Notes under the pieces: generated by a model
What the model was told of the DNA's origin: nothing
Databases searched by the model: none
What the model saw: the letters and a program-made list of their open reading frames with translations, nothing else
Made by a program: the position numbers and the translations under genes
Part shown: piece by piece, positions 48,090 to 59,163 of the stretch
Layout: the number at the start of each line of letters is the position of its first letter
Numbering within the stretch: the first letter of the stretch is position 1
Assembly: GCA_034509495.1 (NCBI GenBank)
Contig: CM067523.1
Coordinates: 17,431,052 to 17,495,051 of the forward strand
Length of the DNA: 64,000 bases
Direction: 5' to 3'
Source: Acestrorhynchus altus
Taxonomy: Eukaryota; Chordata; Actinopteri; Characiformes; Acestrorhynchidae

Positions 48090-48430
48090 CGACAGTGTGA
48101 ACTGGGGAGCCATCACATCACAGACGACAGTCACCCGTCCGTGGTAGTGATGTAACACCGCAGAGATGTGTGCAGGACATCCTGTGCCATCATGGCAGAG
48201 CTTCCAGCTGGCATTTTCAGCAGGATAATGCTCCATACACAACAAGGGTTTCCCAGGAATGTGCAACACCTCTTTGGCCCGTCCCCTCACCAGATTTCAC
48301 CAATCAAGCAGTTATTGGGACGTCTTTTAGGAAATGTGCCGTAGGATGCCATATGGAACCTGTATGGCTCTGAGAACAGTATTAGATCCTCCCTCCAATT
48401 TCCCCAGTAATCTTATTCTTTCACTCTAAC
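48090..48430 (+). mobile_element. Tc1/mariner-like relic, third family, C-terminal part
   Basis: The plus frame reads WHFQQDNAPYTTRVSQEC (second catalytic Asp block) and later 'gtgccgtaggatgccatatg' shared with 5.6 kb. The block with the catalytic Glu is deleted and frames are shifted. Confidence 0.83.
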
Positions 48431-48534
48431 GTTGGAATCACATGAACATCATTATATTCACACATAGAAAGATTGATTACATTCCAACAGCTCCTTACTG
48501 GTGGGTAAATTTTTTTGCATTATGAGTGTATTAA

Positions 48535-48536
<2 letters not shown>

Positions 48537-48600
<64 letters not shown>

Positions 48601-48770
48601 TGTCTCTCTCTTTCTTTCTCTCTCCTCCTTTGTTGCCCCCTGGCCACTACACACTCAATGACACTTTTGTTCTTGGGCAGCGGAGGTGAAAGTACCCGGC
48701 CAGCTCCTGATCTCTCTCCTCTCTCTCTCTCTCTCTCACTCTCTCACTCTCTCTCTCGCTCTCTCCTGCA
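48537..48770. repeat. (CT)n microsatellites
   Basis: A CT run at 48537-48620 with small interruptions and a second at 48712-48765. Confidence 0.96.
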
Positions 48771-49169
48771 TTCACGTTCTCACTCTGACAGGAGCACAGC
48801 CAGTAGTCTTTAAAAGCACTTTTCCACAGGAAGGAGCTTTAAGGCTGTAAATCTGTGATCCCACATTTGTCATAATTTCTGCTGCCAAGCAATTCAATCT
48901 GCTGATTTGTTTGAATTCTATCCTTCGTGTTGAGGTACCTCGTCGACGTACAGGTGGAGCTGAAAACAATGCGGGCCATTGATTGGTCAAGCAGAGTGGT
49001 TACGGGTCAGCACTCTGCCACCGCTTCTGCTCTGTGTTTACTGTTAATAGGAGAACTAAACACTCCGGCTCATTTTCTCTCAGGGTCCCATGAAACAACA
49101 CGCTGACCAGAGGACGGGATCGGAGGCCGAGCAGCTTCATTTCGAGTTTTAATGAGTAGTGAGATGGAT

Positions 49170-49385
49170 TTTTGGACCATTGCTGTGAGGATTTGATTGC
49201 GTTCTGTGACGGGCATGAGTGAAGTCAGGGTGTTGGATGAACACCACCCCAACTCATCCCAAAAGTATTAGGTGGAGCTTTTTCATTCCAGAGAGCACAG
49301 TTCAATGCTGGGGGTGGGGTGCATCTTAAAGTAGCTGAATGTGTTCATTAGAAGGGGTGTCCACAAACTTTTGGACACATTTCCA
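49170..49385 (-). mobile_element. Family A element, copy 6 (fragment)
   Basis: It reads in reverse 'gtccaaaagtttgtggacac' at the right edge and 'ccaactcatcccaaaagtat' inside. The left terminus is lost. Confidence 0.72.
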
Positions 49386-49742
49386 AATGTATGTTTGGTG
49401 TACTCTGTAAAAGGTCTTTTTGGAAAAGCCGATCACAGGGCTTCTGTCTTTTCCATTATTCTCGTGGCTTAACACTGCAGCCTATTGTTTAACAGCAGGT
49501 ATGCTCTTCCTCTCTCTCTCACTCTTTCCCTCGCTCTTTCTCTTTCTCACTCTCACTCATTTTATCCAGGACACACAAAGTCCGGGCTGTGTGTTTGTGT
49601 GTTAGACTTTCTGTTATGATGAGGGACTTCTCTGCACCCTTCGGCCTCAGCCTCACTGCGGGTATAAAGCTGCCAGTGTTTGAACATGTGCCTCAGAGCA
49701 TTTTTGTGTTTGTCAGAGCATTTTTTTCTCTAAAACACACAC

Positions 49743-49743
<1 letters not shown>

Positions 49744-49800
<57 letters not shown>
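49744..49800. repeat. (CA)n microsatellite
   Basis: About 28 CA units. Confidence 0.97.
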
Positions 49801-49803
<3 letters not shown>

Positions 49804-49899
49804 CCTCTCAAACAAACAAATGCAACATGTGGATTGTGTGCCTGGAGGCTGGTTTTAGGCCTTTCTGTTCTGTATGTTTGGATGTGGCTCCTGTCTCCT

Positions 49900-51465
49900 T
49901 CAGCGAGGGTTTCACTGCTGAAAGGTTCCTCGGATTTTGAGAATTTTGATAACATTTATTTTGACACTGGATAGCACACACACGTTGAGGTAATCAAGGA
50001 CCGGCATGTAACTGTTTATAGTTTTGGCCAAATCATGGAGAATTCCACGTCCACCCACCAAGGAGAGTACTCTAGTGCATCGAGTGCTCCAAGCTTGGAG
50101 ATGGAATTTCATGGGAGGTTACAAAGCCAGGACGTTCTCAGTTTGACGAACATGGTTCTGCACCGAGTTCATCTTTTCTTCTCTGAATGGTAGGGAGTGA
50201 TCTAGAATGACTCAATCTGTTCTTCAGTCAGGGATAAAAAGGCTGGAATGTGGCAGGGATGACATCATAGGCTTTTAGCGATAGGCCCTAGATTTGCTGT
50301 GTCTTTGGTTCACGTACAGCACCGTTCATGACACGCTAATGAAAGCAAGGTGTCAGACTCTTCTCAGTTTAATGAGCTCCTGGCTTTTGGGTGGAGGTCC
50401 TGCTTAGACAACCAACAACTCCAATGCCATTGTTCACACCTGTGCTTTCCCATAGACTTCTTAGCTCTTACCTCAGTTCTGACGGCGAACTGTCAGCCAC
50501 GCTGCTGTTGGCGTGGAAACCCCGCCCTTTTCTGGCTGAGAGCCAAACGGGGAGCAGGACCTGCCTGTGCACATACCGCATCTCCGGGTTTAGAGCGTGA
50601 GCCAGCCTGGCTCTGGGGCTTGGCAGGCAATGTCTGCAGGCTGCAGTGATTGAGAGTGTTCTGTGGGCAGCCCACGGGCAGCCAGGAGATCCTACTGTGG
50701 TCAGACTGAGGTCTGCTGCCACGTGGAGTCATCCGCTGTACAGTGCATAACAGTGCCCTGAGGGATATGGACATGTCCTGCCAAGGATGAATGGACTGCG
50801 ATCAAAAATTGATCTTCAACTTTGGTTCAGATTACTTACTTGAATGCCAACCATTCCTCCTCCCCCTAATCAATTTTAGTTTAGTTTAGCTAGTACCCAA
50901 ATATGACCAAACCATGTGGTCTGCCATACCCGGGAGGAAGTTGTTCACGCTACACCGTTTAACCCTGATTTACGAAGTCTGATTTATAAAGCTCTATCTG
51001 ACATTTTATCAAAATTTAGTTATTTCCATATTCATATTCTGGGACATCGTATTGTCATGTTCCTTACGTACAGTAAGTTCAGTGACTTTTTGCACCCTTT
51101 ATGTACAAAACTTCTATCTACAAAGTCAAGCTCTAGTTCCATCTAGTACAAGGTTCTATCTGCAAGCCAATCAACGCTTCAAATACACTTCAAGGCTTTG
51201 CTTCTTTGTCATGTTGCCGACTTGCCCCATACCACAAGCAGATATTATCACACGTTGTTGAAAAATGAGCCAAAGTTAGTGCTCAGGATCTGCCAACATG
51301 ATGAGTTGGAGGTATTTTTTATGAGTATTAGATTAAGATTTGAACTCCTAATTGTTAACAGAAACTGAGCATTTTCTATCCTGAGGACAGGCATCTGCTT
51401 ACACCACGTTTCCCTTCAGCAGCGGGTTGCAGTGTTAGTGTCGCACAATTACTGGAAGCAATGAA
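49900..51465. other. Presumed intron, no feature recognised
   Basis: Unique sequence with a GC-richer patch at 50480-50740, where overlapping frames on both strands reach 99 codons without any domain or splice support. Confidence 0.4.
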
Positions 51466-51470
51466 AATTT

Positions 51471-51615
51471 GAAGAAATGTATTCATTTTTCTTCAAATGT
51501 GACCTTGGGGTGTTGTGCCAAGGATCTGTGGACGAATGTTTTATCTGTGTATTTTACTGCTGGTTGGACATCATGAGGTCACATTTGAAGAAAAAAAATG
51601 AACGAATTCTTCATG
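51471..51615. repeat. Long hairpin / small MITE-like inverted repeat
   Basis: The left arm 'ttcatttttcttcaaatgtg' plus 'acct' (51482-51505) is the reverse complement of the right arm at 51576-51602, with a 3 bp length difference in the A/T run. Weaker pairing extends both arms to about 36 bp ('gaagaaatgt' against 'gaagaattcg'). The loop is about 70 bp. Confidence 0.75.
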
Positions 51616-51619
51616 CCTT

Positions 51620-52025
51620 GTTCTGTTCCATAAATGTGTCATGGTCCCGAACAGTGCAGCTTGACGTCAGAGTGAAATGCGGTGAGAGCAGATGTGCTGT
51701 GGTTTGATGTTTGTCAAATATAGGAATATTAAAAGTTCATTTATACATTCACTGAATATTGTGGTTGTAGTTTGTTGTCTTTCCTCGTTTCAAAATGAAA
51801 ATTTAATTATACTGATTGATCTGTGTTTTGTTAAATGGTGAGGAAGAGAGAATGAGCTGCCTTACAAACAAATCCATAGCACACACAGACTCGGGATTAT
51901 GCACGGAGAAGGCCCCAATACATGCATGGCACCGATGGAAGTACATGGAAATACAACAGCATGCTGGTGGTCATTGTTTCTGCCATCATTTGCATTAAAA
52001 ATCATGGGTTGTGGGTGAGAAGTTA
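51620..52025. other. Presumed intron, no feature recognised
   Basis: Unique AT-rich sequence. Confidence 0.4.
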
Positions 52026-52298
52026 TCCTAATCTACCATAACCTTGTGACCCCCTCTTTGTTTCTACACTGTGTAACACACACTAACACACCACCACCAC
52101 GTTGGTGTCACTGCAGTGCTAAAAATAACCCACCACCCACATACCTGCTCTCTGGTGGGTCTTGTGGGGTCCTGATCACTGAAGTTCAGGGTAAAAGGAG
52201 GACAATAAAGTGTGCAGAGAAACAGATGGACTACTGACTGTAATCATAGCACTACAAACTGCTCCTGGGTGGTAAGAGGAGATGATAAAATGGACAAT

Positions 52299-52886
52299 GG
52301 CTACGTTTACATGCGCCCTAATAATCCATTAATCATCTTCTTGCGGCTGGTCCCTTTAGGGGTCGCCACAGCAGATCGTCATATTTATAATCCGCATTAT
52401 AGTTTTGGCACAAGTTTTACGCTGGATGCCCTTCTTGACGCAACCCTCACCATTTGTCCGGGCTTGAGACCGGCACCAGAAGTGCTCAAACTACACCCCT
52501 AATGGCTGGTTTACCCTAATATTCCATTAATAATCCAAATAATTGCTCAGTCAGAGTACAATACGCCCATGTACACACTTCAATACATCGAAGACAGCTG
52601 CTTTTGAATGGTCTAAACTGCTTAAGTTCCTTATGGTCATGTGATTGTGGTCATGCTTTGCGATGCTGGTCAACCAGCTGGGCATGTTAGCCAATCAGCT
52701 TGGTCCAGCATGTTCATAGCGATGGTCCACGTTTGTCATTTAGGTTCGGATTACTTGCAGTGTGCATATAAACACAGAATTTCATCAGATGAGTAGAGTG
52801 TGTGTGTATATATAAACACCCAGGTCTGAATAGAATTGGAACGAATTCAATCAAATTGGTGAAAATCTTTACATGTAAACCTAGCT
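52299..52886 (+). mobile_element. MITE with 'ggctacgtttacatg' inverted ends
   Basis: The left end 'ggctacgtttacatgc' and right end 'acatgtaaacctagct' are imperfect inverted repeats. The interior is AT-rich with ATTAAT/ATAATCC words. It interrupts the surrounding repeat and is itself interrupted at about 52329-52505. Confidence 0.7.
52329..52505 (+). mobile_element. Dispersed fish repeat nested in the MITE
   Basis: 'cttcttgcggctggtccctt' with 'aggggtcgccacagcagatc', and 'acgctggatgcccttcttga' with 'cgcaaccctcaccatttgtc', are hallmarks of a repeat very common in teleosts. It splits the MITE's 'ataatccattaat' words on either side. Confidence 0.65.
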
Positions 52887-53126
52887 AGGTGAGTGTAGAA
52901 ACAAGGAGGTGGTCATAATGTTATGGCTGATCAGTGTATGGTGGGGGCTAGCCATGATATACAAGGCCAATGTTTGCTTCGTATATGAATTACCGTTCCA
53001 CCTTAAATGGAGCTGCTTTTGCACATATTTTGCCAGAATGATGTCGATCAAAGATCCGATTGGTCTTCCCTGATGGACAGAAATAAAAAGGTCATCCAAA
53101 TATTTAAGGAAACCAAGTCTCTCTCT

Positions 53127-53129
<3 letters not shown>

Positions 53130-53160
<31 letters not shown>
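53130..53160. repeat. Poly(T) run
   Basis: About 31 T following a CT run. Confidence 0.95.
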
Positions 53161-53164
<4 letters not shown>

Positions 53165-54180
53165 CTGCAGTTGAAGTGTGTCTCTCCCCCTCCTTCTCGC
53201 TCTCTCTTTATCTCGTTCTTTCTCTCTCGGGATAGAAAGCCTGCAACCCTGCAAACGGACTCTGTTGAGACATGATGCGTTCTCCCACTTAAACTCACAG
53301 GAGGATTTGCTCTCTGTCTGAACGTCTGCGCTGTGTGTTTTGCATTTGGACACGGCCTGTCTGCAACACTTGGGGTGGTCCCTGTTTATTTTGCCAAGGT
53401 AGTCATTTAAAGATAAGGCCGTGCCATGCCGTCGTCTCCTTAGGAACTCCCATCTATCTTAAAACACCTTAAATGTGTTGCTCAAACAGGGCTCTGCTGT
53501 TATAATTTGCTGCGGTAATACAGGATGTTATTCGTAATGTGTTGAAGGACTATTGGCAGAAGCTGTGCACATTTTATGGTGGAGATTCACTTTCAAGGCA
53601 CAGTGATCCCGTATTTTCAGGTGCATGTCCCAGGGCTTTTGCCCTGCGTGTTTCTTTTTGTCCACAGGGAAACGCCGTTTTGATTTTGTGTATTATTTCA
53701 GACAAGTGATGATGTTTCCTGTAATGAAATTTCACAGTGCACAAGGTTTCGCAATGTTTCCCAGTGACTGAACGTCCAGCGCTTGATGACTGCATTTGTT
53801 TCTAGCCTGTGACAAATGAGCAGCGGAGTCAACTGTTTACTGAGTGTAATCAATGCGTCTCGAGCATCTGTTTTGGACTCATCACAGTGAACTGGACATG
53901 TCGTTTTTCACGTCTCGCAATGCGATGAACACATACTGCCAATCAAACGTTTGGAACTGTCTGGACGTATGATTGAACAGTTGTTTTTCATAAACGTAAT
54001 GACGTTTTGAACTGAAGGTTTATGCTTAAATGCTTGAGTTAGCTTTCGAAGACAAACACAAACTGCATTAGAGTCCATTACACTAACTTTTTTGTCTGGA
54101 CGATATATTGTCCCAGATAGAACAGTACTAGACAATACCATTCTATGCCACTTGATAATATAGTGGTATAATCATTTCTA
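53165..54180. other. Presumed intron, no feature recognised
   Basis: Unique sequence. Minus frames of 64-77 codons are unremarkable. Confidence 0.4.
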
Positions 54181-54184
54181 TAAC

Positions 54185-55266
54185 TTCAGCACTTAGCTCA
54201 CTGCCACCCCGCACTGCTTCATCTGCTGGCAGGTACAATCTGCCATTCACACACTCCAGTCCCCCTGCTGCACTCTGTCCTCCACAAGGGCCCAGGTGAA
54301 GAATGACCTACGAAAAATCAAAGAAAGCAGTAGGTCTGGTTGGCATCATTGCCAGACTCCTCAAGTCATATGCAGATCAGCTCTGCGATGTAGTTGAGCA
54401 CATGTTCAACAACAAACTGGAACATGTTGGTGTGCACAGTCACCAGTCTAACTGGATACTGTAATACCTCACCAACCAACCACGTCTTTCAGACAAGGTG
54501 ATCAGTCGTGCAAGGGGCCCTCAAGCAATGGTGAAAACCAGAGAACTAGTGGTGGACTTTCACAGTTGTAGACACACCCCTCCATCAGTGAACATCCAGG
54601 GAATGGACCTTATACTTTTGTGTTCACTTAAACACACAAACTGGACTGGTCAGTTAACACCAGTGCACTTTACAAAATAGGCCACAGCAGACTCTACCTT
54701 CTGAGGTCATTTGGAGTGCAGGGAGTACTCCTGAGGACCTTCTTTGACACATTTGTGGCATCTACCATCTTTTAAGGCTTGGTCTGCTGGGGCAGCAGTA
54801 TTTCGATGGCAGACTGGGAGAGACTGAACTCATTAAGCAGGCCAGTTCTGTCCTGGGAAGCCCCTTAGACCCACTGCAGGTGGTGGGAGACAGAGCGATG
54901 GTAGCCAAGCTTGCATCCATGCTGGAGAACAACTCCCACCGCGTAGATGAGACTCTGGCAGCACTAGGAAGCTCCTTCAGTGACAGACTGCTTCACCTTA
55001 ATTGTGTGAAGAAGCGGTATCACAGGGCCTTCCTTTCTACTGCTGTTAGAATCTACAACCAGCACTGCCCTCAGCAGATCACGGACACACACACTTAACT
55101 CCACACACTGTTAGAGCTTTTCAGTGTGCAATACTTCCATCTCCCCATGTGCAGTTATGTCAATTATTTGTTCATATTTTTCTTCAGAGATTTCTTTTCC
55201 ATTGATTTGTTAATTGTTTATAATGTTAATATTGTAAATACTATACTGTACATACTATACTTTATC
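54185..55266 (+). mobile_element. LINE ORF2 remnant, 5' part of a split copy
   Basis: It contains RT-domain fragments ('cattgccagactcctcaagt', IARLLKSYADQLCDVVEHMF in frame), then an internal deletion, then the ORF2 C-terminus in several frames: GHSRLYLLRSFGVQGVLLRT, then GLVCWGSSISMADWERLN and VVGDRAMVAKLASMLENNSH, then SSFSDRLLHLNCVKKRYHRA. A 3' UTR begins after about 55098. The Tc1 element at 55269 interrupts that UTR. The remainder is 56878-56972. Confidence 0.87.
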
Positions 55267-55268
55267 TA

Positions 55269-55470
55269 CAGTGGGGGAAAATAAGTATTTAGTCAGTCAC
55301 CAATTGTGCAAGTTCTCCCACTTAAAAAGATGAGAGAGGCCTGTAATTGACATCATAGGTAGACCTCAACTATGAGAGACAAAATGTGAAAAACAAAATT
55401 GAGAAAATCATTTTGTCTGACTTTTAAAGAATTTATTTGCAAATAATGGTGGAAAATAAGTATTTGGTCA
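55269..55470 (+). repeat. Left terminal inverted repeat of the Tc1 element
   Basis: It starts 'cagtgggggaaaataagtat' (five G; the right end has four). The inner direct repeat 'ggaaaataagtatttggtca' closes it at 55451-55470. These motifs are the expected transposase binding sites. Confidence 0.95.
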
Positions 55471-55636
55471 CCTACAAACAAGCAAGATTTCTGGCTGTCA
55501 CAGACCTGTAACTTCTTTTTTAAGAGGCTCCTCTTTCCCCCACTCATTACCTGTATTAATGGCACCTGTTTGAAGTTGTTAACAGTATAAAAGACACCTG
55601 CCCACAACCTCAAACAGTCACACTCCAAACTCCACT

Positions 55637-56659
55637 ATGGTGAAGACGAAAGGGCTGTCGGAGGACACCAGAAACCGAATTGTAGACCTGCACCAGGCTG
55701 GGAAGACTGAATCTGCAATAGGCAAGCAGCTTGGTGTGAAGAAATCTACTGTGGGAGCAATAATTAGAAAATGGAAGACCTACAAGACCACTACTAATCT
55801 CCCTCGATCTGGGGCTCCACGCAAGATCTCAGCCCGTGGGGTCAAAATGATCACAAGAACGGTGAGGAAAAATCCCAGAACCACAAGGGGGGATCTAGTG
55901 AATGACCTGCAGAAAGCTGGGACCAACGTTACAAAGGCTACCATCAGCAACACACTACGACGTCAGGGACTCAGATCTTGCAGTGCCAGACGTGTCCCCC
56001 TGCTTAAGCCAGTCCATATCCAGGCACGTCTGAAGTTTGCTAGAGAGCATTTGGATGTTCCAGAAGAGTATTGGGAGAATGTCATATGGTCAGATGAAAC
56101 CAAAGTAGAACTATTTGGTAAAAACACAACTCGTCGTGTTTGGAGGACAGTGAATGCGGAGTTGCATCCAAAGAACACTATACCAACTGTGAAGCATGGG
56201 GGTGGCAACATCATGCTTTGGGGCTGTTTCTCTGCAAAGGGACCAGGACGACTGGTCCGTGTACATGAAAGAATGAATGGGGCCATGTATTGTGAGATTT
56301 TGGGTGCAAACCTCCTTCCATCAGCAAGGGCAATGAAGATGAAACGTGGCTGGGTCTTTCAGCATGACAATGATCCCAAGCACACTGCCAGGGCAACAAA
56401 GGAGTGGCTTCATAAGAAACATTTCAAAGTCCTGGAGTGGCCTAGCCAGTCTCCCGATCTCAAGCCCATCGAAAACCTTTGGAGGGAGTTAAAAGTCCGT
56501 GTTGCCCGCCGACAGCCCCAAAACATCACTGCTCTAGAGGAGATCTGCATGGAGGAATGGGCCAACATACCAGCAACAGTGTGTGCCAACCTTGTGAAGA
56601 CTTACAGAAAACGTTTGACCTCTGTCATTGCCAACAGAGGATATACAACAAAGTATTGA
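55637..56659 (+). CDS. Tc1-family DDE transposase, full length (340 aa)
   Basis: It catalyses cut-and-paste transposition of its own element in the nucleus. Residues 1-52 form the first paired-type helix-turn-helix (SAIGKQLGVKKSTVGAIIRK). PRSGAPRKIS at 56-65 is the GRPR-like linker, and a second HTH covers about 66-118 (KATISNTLRRQGLRS). The catalytic triad is complete: D153 (WSDET), D244 (QHDND) and E279 (PIENLW), giving the DD34E spacing and the same positions as Sleeping Beauty. A glycine-rich KHGGGNIMLWG box lies at 187-197. At 340 residues it has the usual family length, with no stop or frameshift. The ATG is the first in-frame start after the left TIR. Activity is unproven: substitutions at less conserved sites cannot be judged by eye. 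Confidence 0.96.
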   Translation: MVKTKGLSEDTRNRIVDLHQAGKTESAIGKQLGVKKSTVGAIIRKWKTYKTTTNLPRSGAPRKISARGVKMITRTVRKNPRTTRGDLVNDLQKAGTNVTKATISNTLRRQGLRSCSARRVPLLKPVHIQARLKFAREHLDVPEEYWENVIWSDETKVELFGKNTTRRVWRTVNAELHPKNTIPTVKHGGGNIMLWGCFSAKGPGRLVRVHERMNGAMYCEILGANLLPSARAMKMKRGWVFQHDNDPKHTARATKEWLHKKHFKVLEWPSQSPDLKPIENLWRELKVRVARRQPQNITALEEICMEEWANIPATVCANLVKTYRKRLTSVIANRGYTTKY

Positions 56660-56675
56660 GATGAACTTTTGTTAT

Positions 56676-56875
56676 TGACCAAATACTTATTTTCCACCAT
56701 TATTTGCAAATAAATTCTTTAAAAGTCAGACAAAATGATTTTCTCAATTTCTTTTTCACATTTTGTCTCTCATAGTTGAGGTCTACCTATGATGTCAATT
56801 ACAGGCCTCTCTCATCTTTTTAAGTGGGAGAACTTGCACAATTGGTGACTGACTAAATACTTATTTTCCCCACTG
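56676..56875 (-). repeat. Right terminal inverted repeat of the Tc1 element
   Basis: The reverse complement matches the left TIR apart from one G in the outer G-run and a small c/g plus one-base length change in the middle ('gtgaaaaagaaattgag'). Confidence 0.95.
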
Positions 56876-56877
56876 TA

Positions 56878-56972
56878 CTTCTTGTACTGAGTGGCTTGCT
56901 AAACCTTTGCTACTGTAACAATGTGCCTTTTCCCATTGCAGTGCTAATAAAGGATTATCTTATCTTGAAAAG
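56878..56972 (+). mobile_element. LINE 3' end, distal part of the split copy
   Basis: It continues the LINE 3' UTR interrupted by the Tc1 element and ends 'ggattatcttatcttg', a short TTATC-type tail as in other fish LINEs. Confidence 0.75.
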
Positions 56973-57169
56973 GAAATGACCTTGCAAGAGTTTGGGAAGC
57001 CAAGGAGATTTGAGAACTTCAATAACTTTGAGTTGAGGTCTCAGACCTTAATTAGTCTGTTAGGGTTAGAAAAGGCGAGGAGATGCAAATTTCAAAGCAT
57101 TATAAATACCCAGTCTCCTCTAACCCTGTCCCAAAAACAAGTATCTATGGGTTCTTCTATGCAGCTGCC

Positions 57170-57550
57170 TAGCACTGCGAAATGAAAATGGTCGAGGCCC
57201 ACAAAGTAAGAGAACGCTATAAGAAGATGGCAAAGTGTCTTCAGCTTGCAGTCTCCTCCGTTTGAAATGATATATGAAGTGGCAGTTAACAGGAGCAGTG
57301 GAGGTCAAGATAAGATCTGGAAGACCAAGAAAAATTTCAGTGACAGCTGCTGGTAGGATTGCTAGAAAGGCGAGTCCGAACCCCCACTTGGCTGCAAAAG
57401 ACTTTGGTGTTGTGGTACATTGTTCTTCTGTTCAGCAGCACCTGCATAAATATGGCCTTCGTTGCCTTCTCCTGCATGGTCACCACAAAAGAAAGTGTCT
57501 TCACTTATTTAATGTTATGATGTTTGTGGAGCGGCTTTCCATAAGATGAC
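57170..57550 (+). mobile_element. Tc1-like relic, seventh family, DNA-binding half
   Basis: The plus frame (57274-57549) reads VEVKIRSGRPRKISVTAAGR (GRPR linker), then IARKASPNPHLAAKDFGVVV and SSVQQHLHKYGLRCLLLHGH (second HTH). Upstream 'tggtcgaggcccacaaagta' and 'ataagaagatggcaaagtgt' give the first HTH in another frame. The catalytic domain is missing and a LINE 3' end follows directly. Confidence 0.8.
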
Positions 57551-57559
57551 CCGCTCATG

Positions 57560-57885
57560 ATTGTGGCACCAACCAGTGGCTGTTCCTCCAGAAACCAGCT
57601 CCAGAAGCCAGCACCTCCTATCTGGCAGATGCTACAGTATACTAAGACTGCCAGACACAGGAGCAGTTTCTTTCCTTATACAGTGGTTCTCATAAACAGC
57701 AGATCAGTAACATCATCTACTAGAACAGACATCCTCCTGTTCGACAGATGACTGTATACTGTGTGTAAGTTATATGTACACAGCCTCTGTTTATAGCTGA
57801 TGTACAAGAAACCAACGTTGGAGACAATTCCTTGTGTGCGTGAAAACATACTTGGCCAATAAACCTGATTCTGATTGTGCCCTAA
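57560..57885 (+). mobile_element. LINE 3' end of a different family
   Basis: A fragment of ORF2 C-terminus (KTARHRSSFFPYTVVLINSR) is followed by a 3' UTR ending 'ccaataaacctgattctgat', the ATTCTG-type tail of CR1/L2/Rex1-like LINEs. Confidence 0.75.
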
Positions 57886-58195
57886 AAGGCTGTTGACACA
57901 GTGCTGGCGTTTAGGTTTAGTTCAGACCTTAAAGAAGCAGACTTCAGACGCAGACATGGTTAGTCTGATTGATTGCATTTAGATTAAGAGGAAAGACTGT
58001 ACAAATGTATTTTCTATCTGAACCCAGCTTTAGAATGCCAGACTCTGTGTTATGGGTTGATGAATATGGAGGTAAAAGAGCTGACTGTAGTTAATGACCC
58101 CTGCATGCCCCCTACATCTGTCCCCCTCTGTGTGACTGCTGCAGCCCCAAGGCCCTGATGAGGAAAACTGCTTCACAGGCCCGAGATTGCATTCA
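57886..58195. other. Spacer, no feature recognised
   Basis: Unique sequence between the LINE end and a long CA run. Confidence 0.4.
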
Positions 58196-58198
58196 CAG

Positions 58199-58201
<3 letters not shown>

Positions 58202-58290
<89 letters not shown>
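58202..58290. repeat. (CA)n microsatellite, about 44 units
   Basis: One of the longest dinucleotide runs in the window, about 89 bp uninterrupted. Confidence 0.98.
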
Positions 58291-58296
<6 letters not shown>

Positions 58297-58673
58297 CCTT
58301 CTCATCTTGCCCCTAGACACCTTGGCCCACAGAGTAAGAGCGATAGCGGCCGGGGCAGGGGCAGCGGGTGTGGATGAGAGAGAGAGGGAGAGGGGACTGT
58401 CAGCAATACATAATGTATTCACTGGACCACCAGGAGTGCTGCACGAATAGGGGCCCAAGGACGCCACCAAGAGAGACAGGCGGAGGGGAAGAGAGAGAGA
58501 GAGAGAAAGAGAGACTGAGATACAGAGAGCAAGAGAATGGGAGGACTGGTGCTACATGGCCCAGTGAAAGCAGACTGAAGGGTAATTGTGGACCTGCAGA
58601 TGAAGAAAAGGATAGGGAGAAGGGACAGGGGTCAGAGCTCCAGGGGGGATGGGGAGGCCCCTTTCTGCAGCCG

Positions 58674-58678
<5 letters not shown>

Positions 58679-58735
<57 letters not shown>
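58679..58735. repeat. (GT)n microsatellite, about 28 units
   Basis: Uninterrupted run. With 58202-58290 it forms an inverted CA/GT pair about 390 bp apart. Confidence 0.97.
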
Positions 58736-58739
<4 letters not shown>

Positions 58740-59115
58740 TGTCCACTTTCAGGACAAACATCCAGACTTTGTAGGTTAAACCAAACGGTTAGAGTCTGAA
58801 TTCTTTGAGCGGCGTTAGATGAGAGCAATGTTTACCGAGAGGTTTACAGGAACATTTTACAAAATGTCTTTACAGACATTCACAGAAACAAACAAATCAG
58901 AAAAATCTTACAGGAAGAACATTTTAGAATTTTACAAGACAATGTTTTACTGAAGAACCTTCCAGAAGATAGAAAACGCTTTTTCAATGCAAGATGAAAT
59001 ATGTTTGGGCAGTTATTCCATTTATCCTGATACTCTGACAGTTTAATTGAAGAGCTTTTCAGGTCTGTTCATTCTGTGCATCTGTGTTACCCATTGTCCC
59101 AGCATTGCATAAAAA
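58740..59115. other. Presumed intron, low-level internal repetition
   Basis: 'acaggaacattttacaa', 'cttacaggaagaacatttta' and 'gaagaaccttccagaaga' are loosely repeated words. No other feature. Confidence 0.4.
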
Positions 59116-59116
59116 A

Positions 59117-59119
<3 letters not shown>

Positions 59120-59163
<44 letters not shown>

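Larger units (their letters stand above)
52030..52960 (-). mobile_element. Dispersed non-autonomous DNA repeat, split by a MITE
   Basis: The two outer pieces (52030-52298 and 52887-52960) are halves of one fish repeat. Landmarks are 'caccaccaccacgttggtgt', 'acagatggactactgactgt' and, across the break, 'aaaatggaca' joined to 'gtgagtgtagaaacaaggag'. The right end, 'taatgttatggctgatcagt', is the family terminus. The class is unclear, probably a non-autonomous DNA transposon. Confidence 0.68.
55269..56875 (+). mobile_element. Complete Tc1-like transposon with intact transposase
   Basis: The 1607 bp element is flanked by TA on both sides (55267-55268, 56876-56877), the Tc1/mariner target duplication. 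Terminal inverted repeats of about 200 bp (55269-55470, 56676-56875) differ by about three changes. Each TIR holds an outer and an inner copy of a 'gaaaataagtattt' motif, the IR/DR arrangement known from Sleeping Beauty-like elements. One intact gene lies between. Near-identical ends and an open gene indicate recent arrival. It has split a LINE 3' UTR. Confidence 0.96.

Noticed and set aside
55963..56399. Minus-strand frames opposite the transposase
   Set aside because: Antisense shadows of the intact plus-strand transposase gene.
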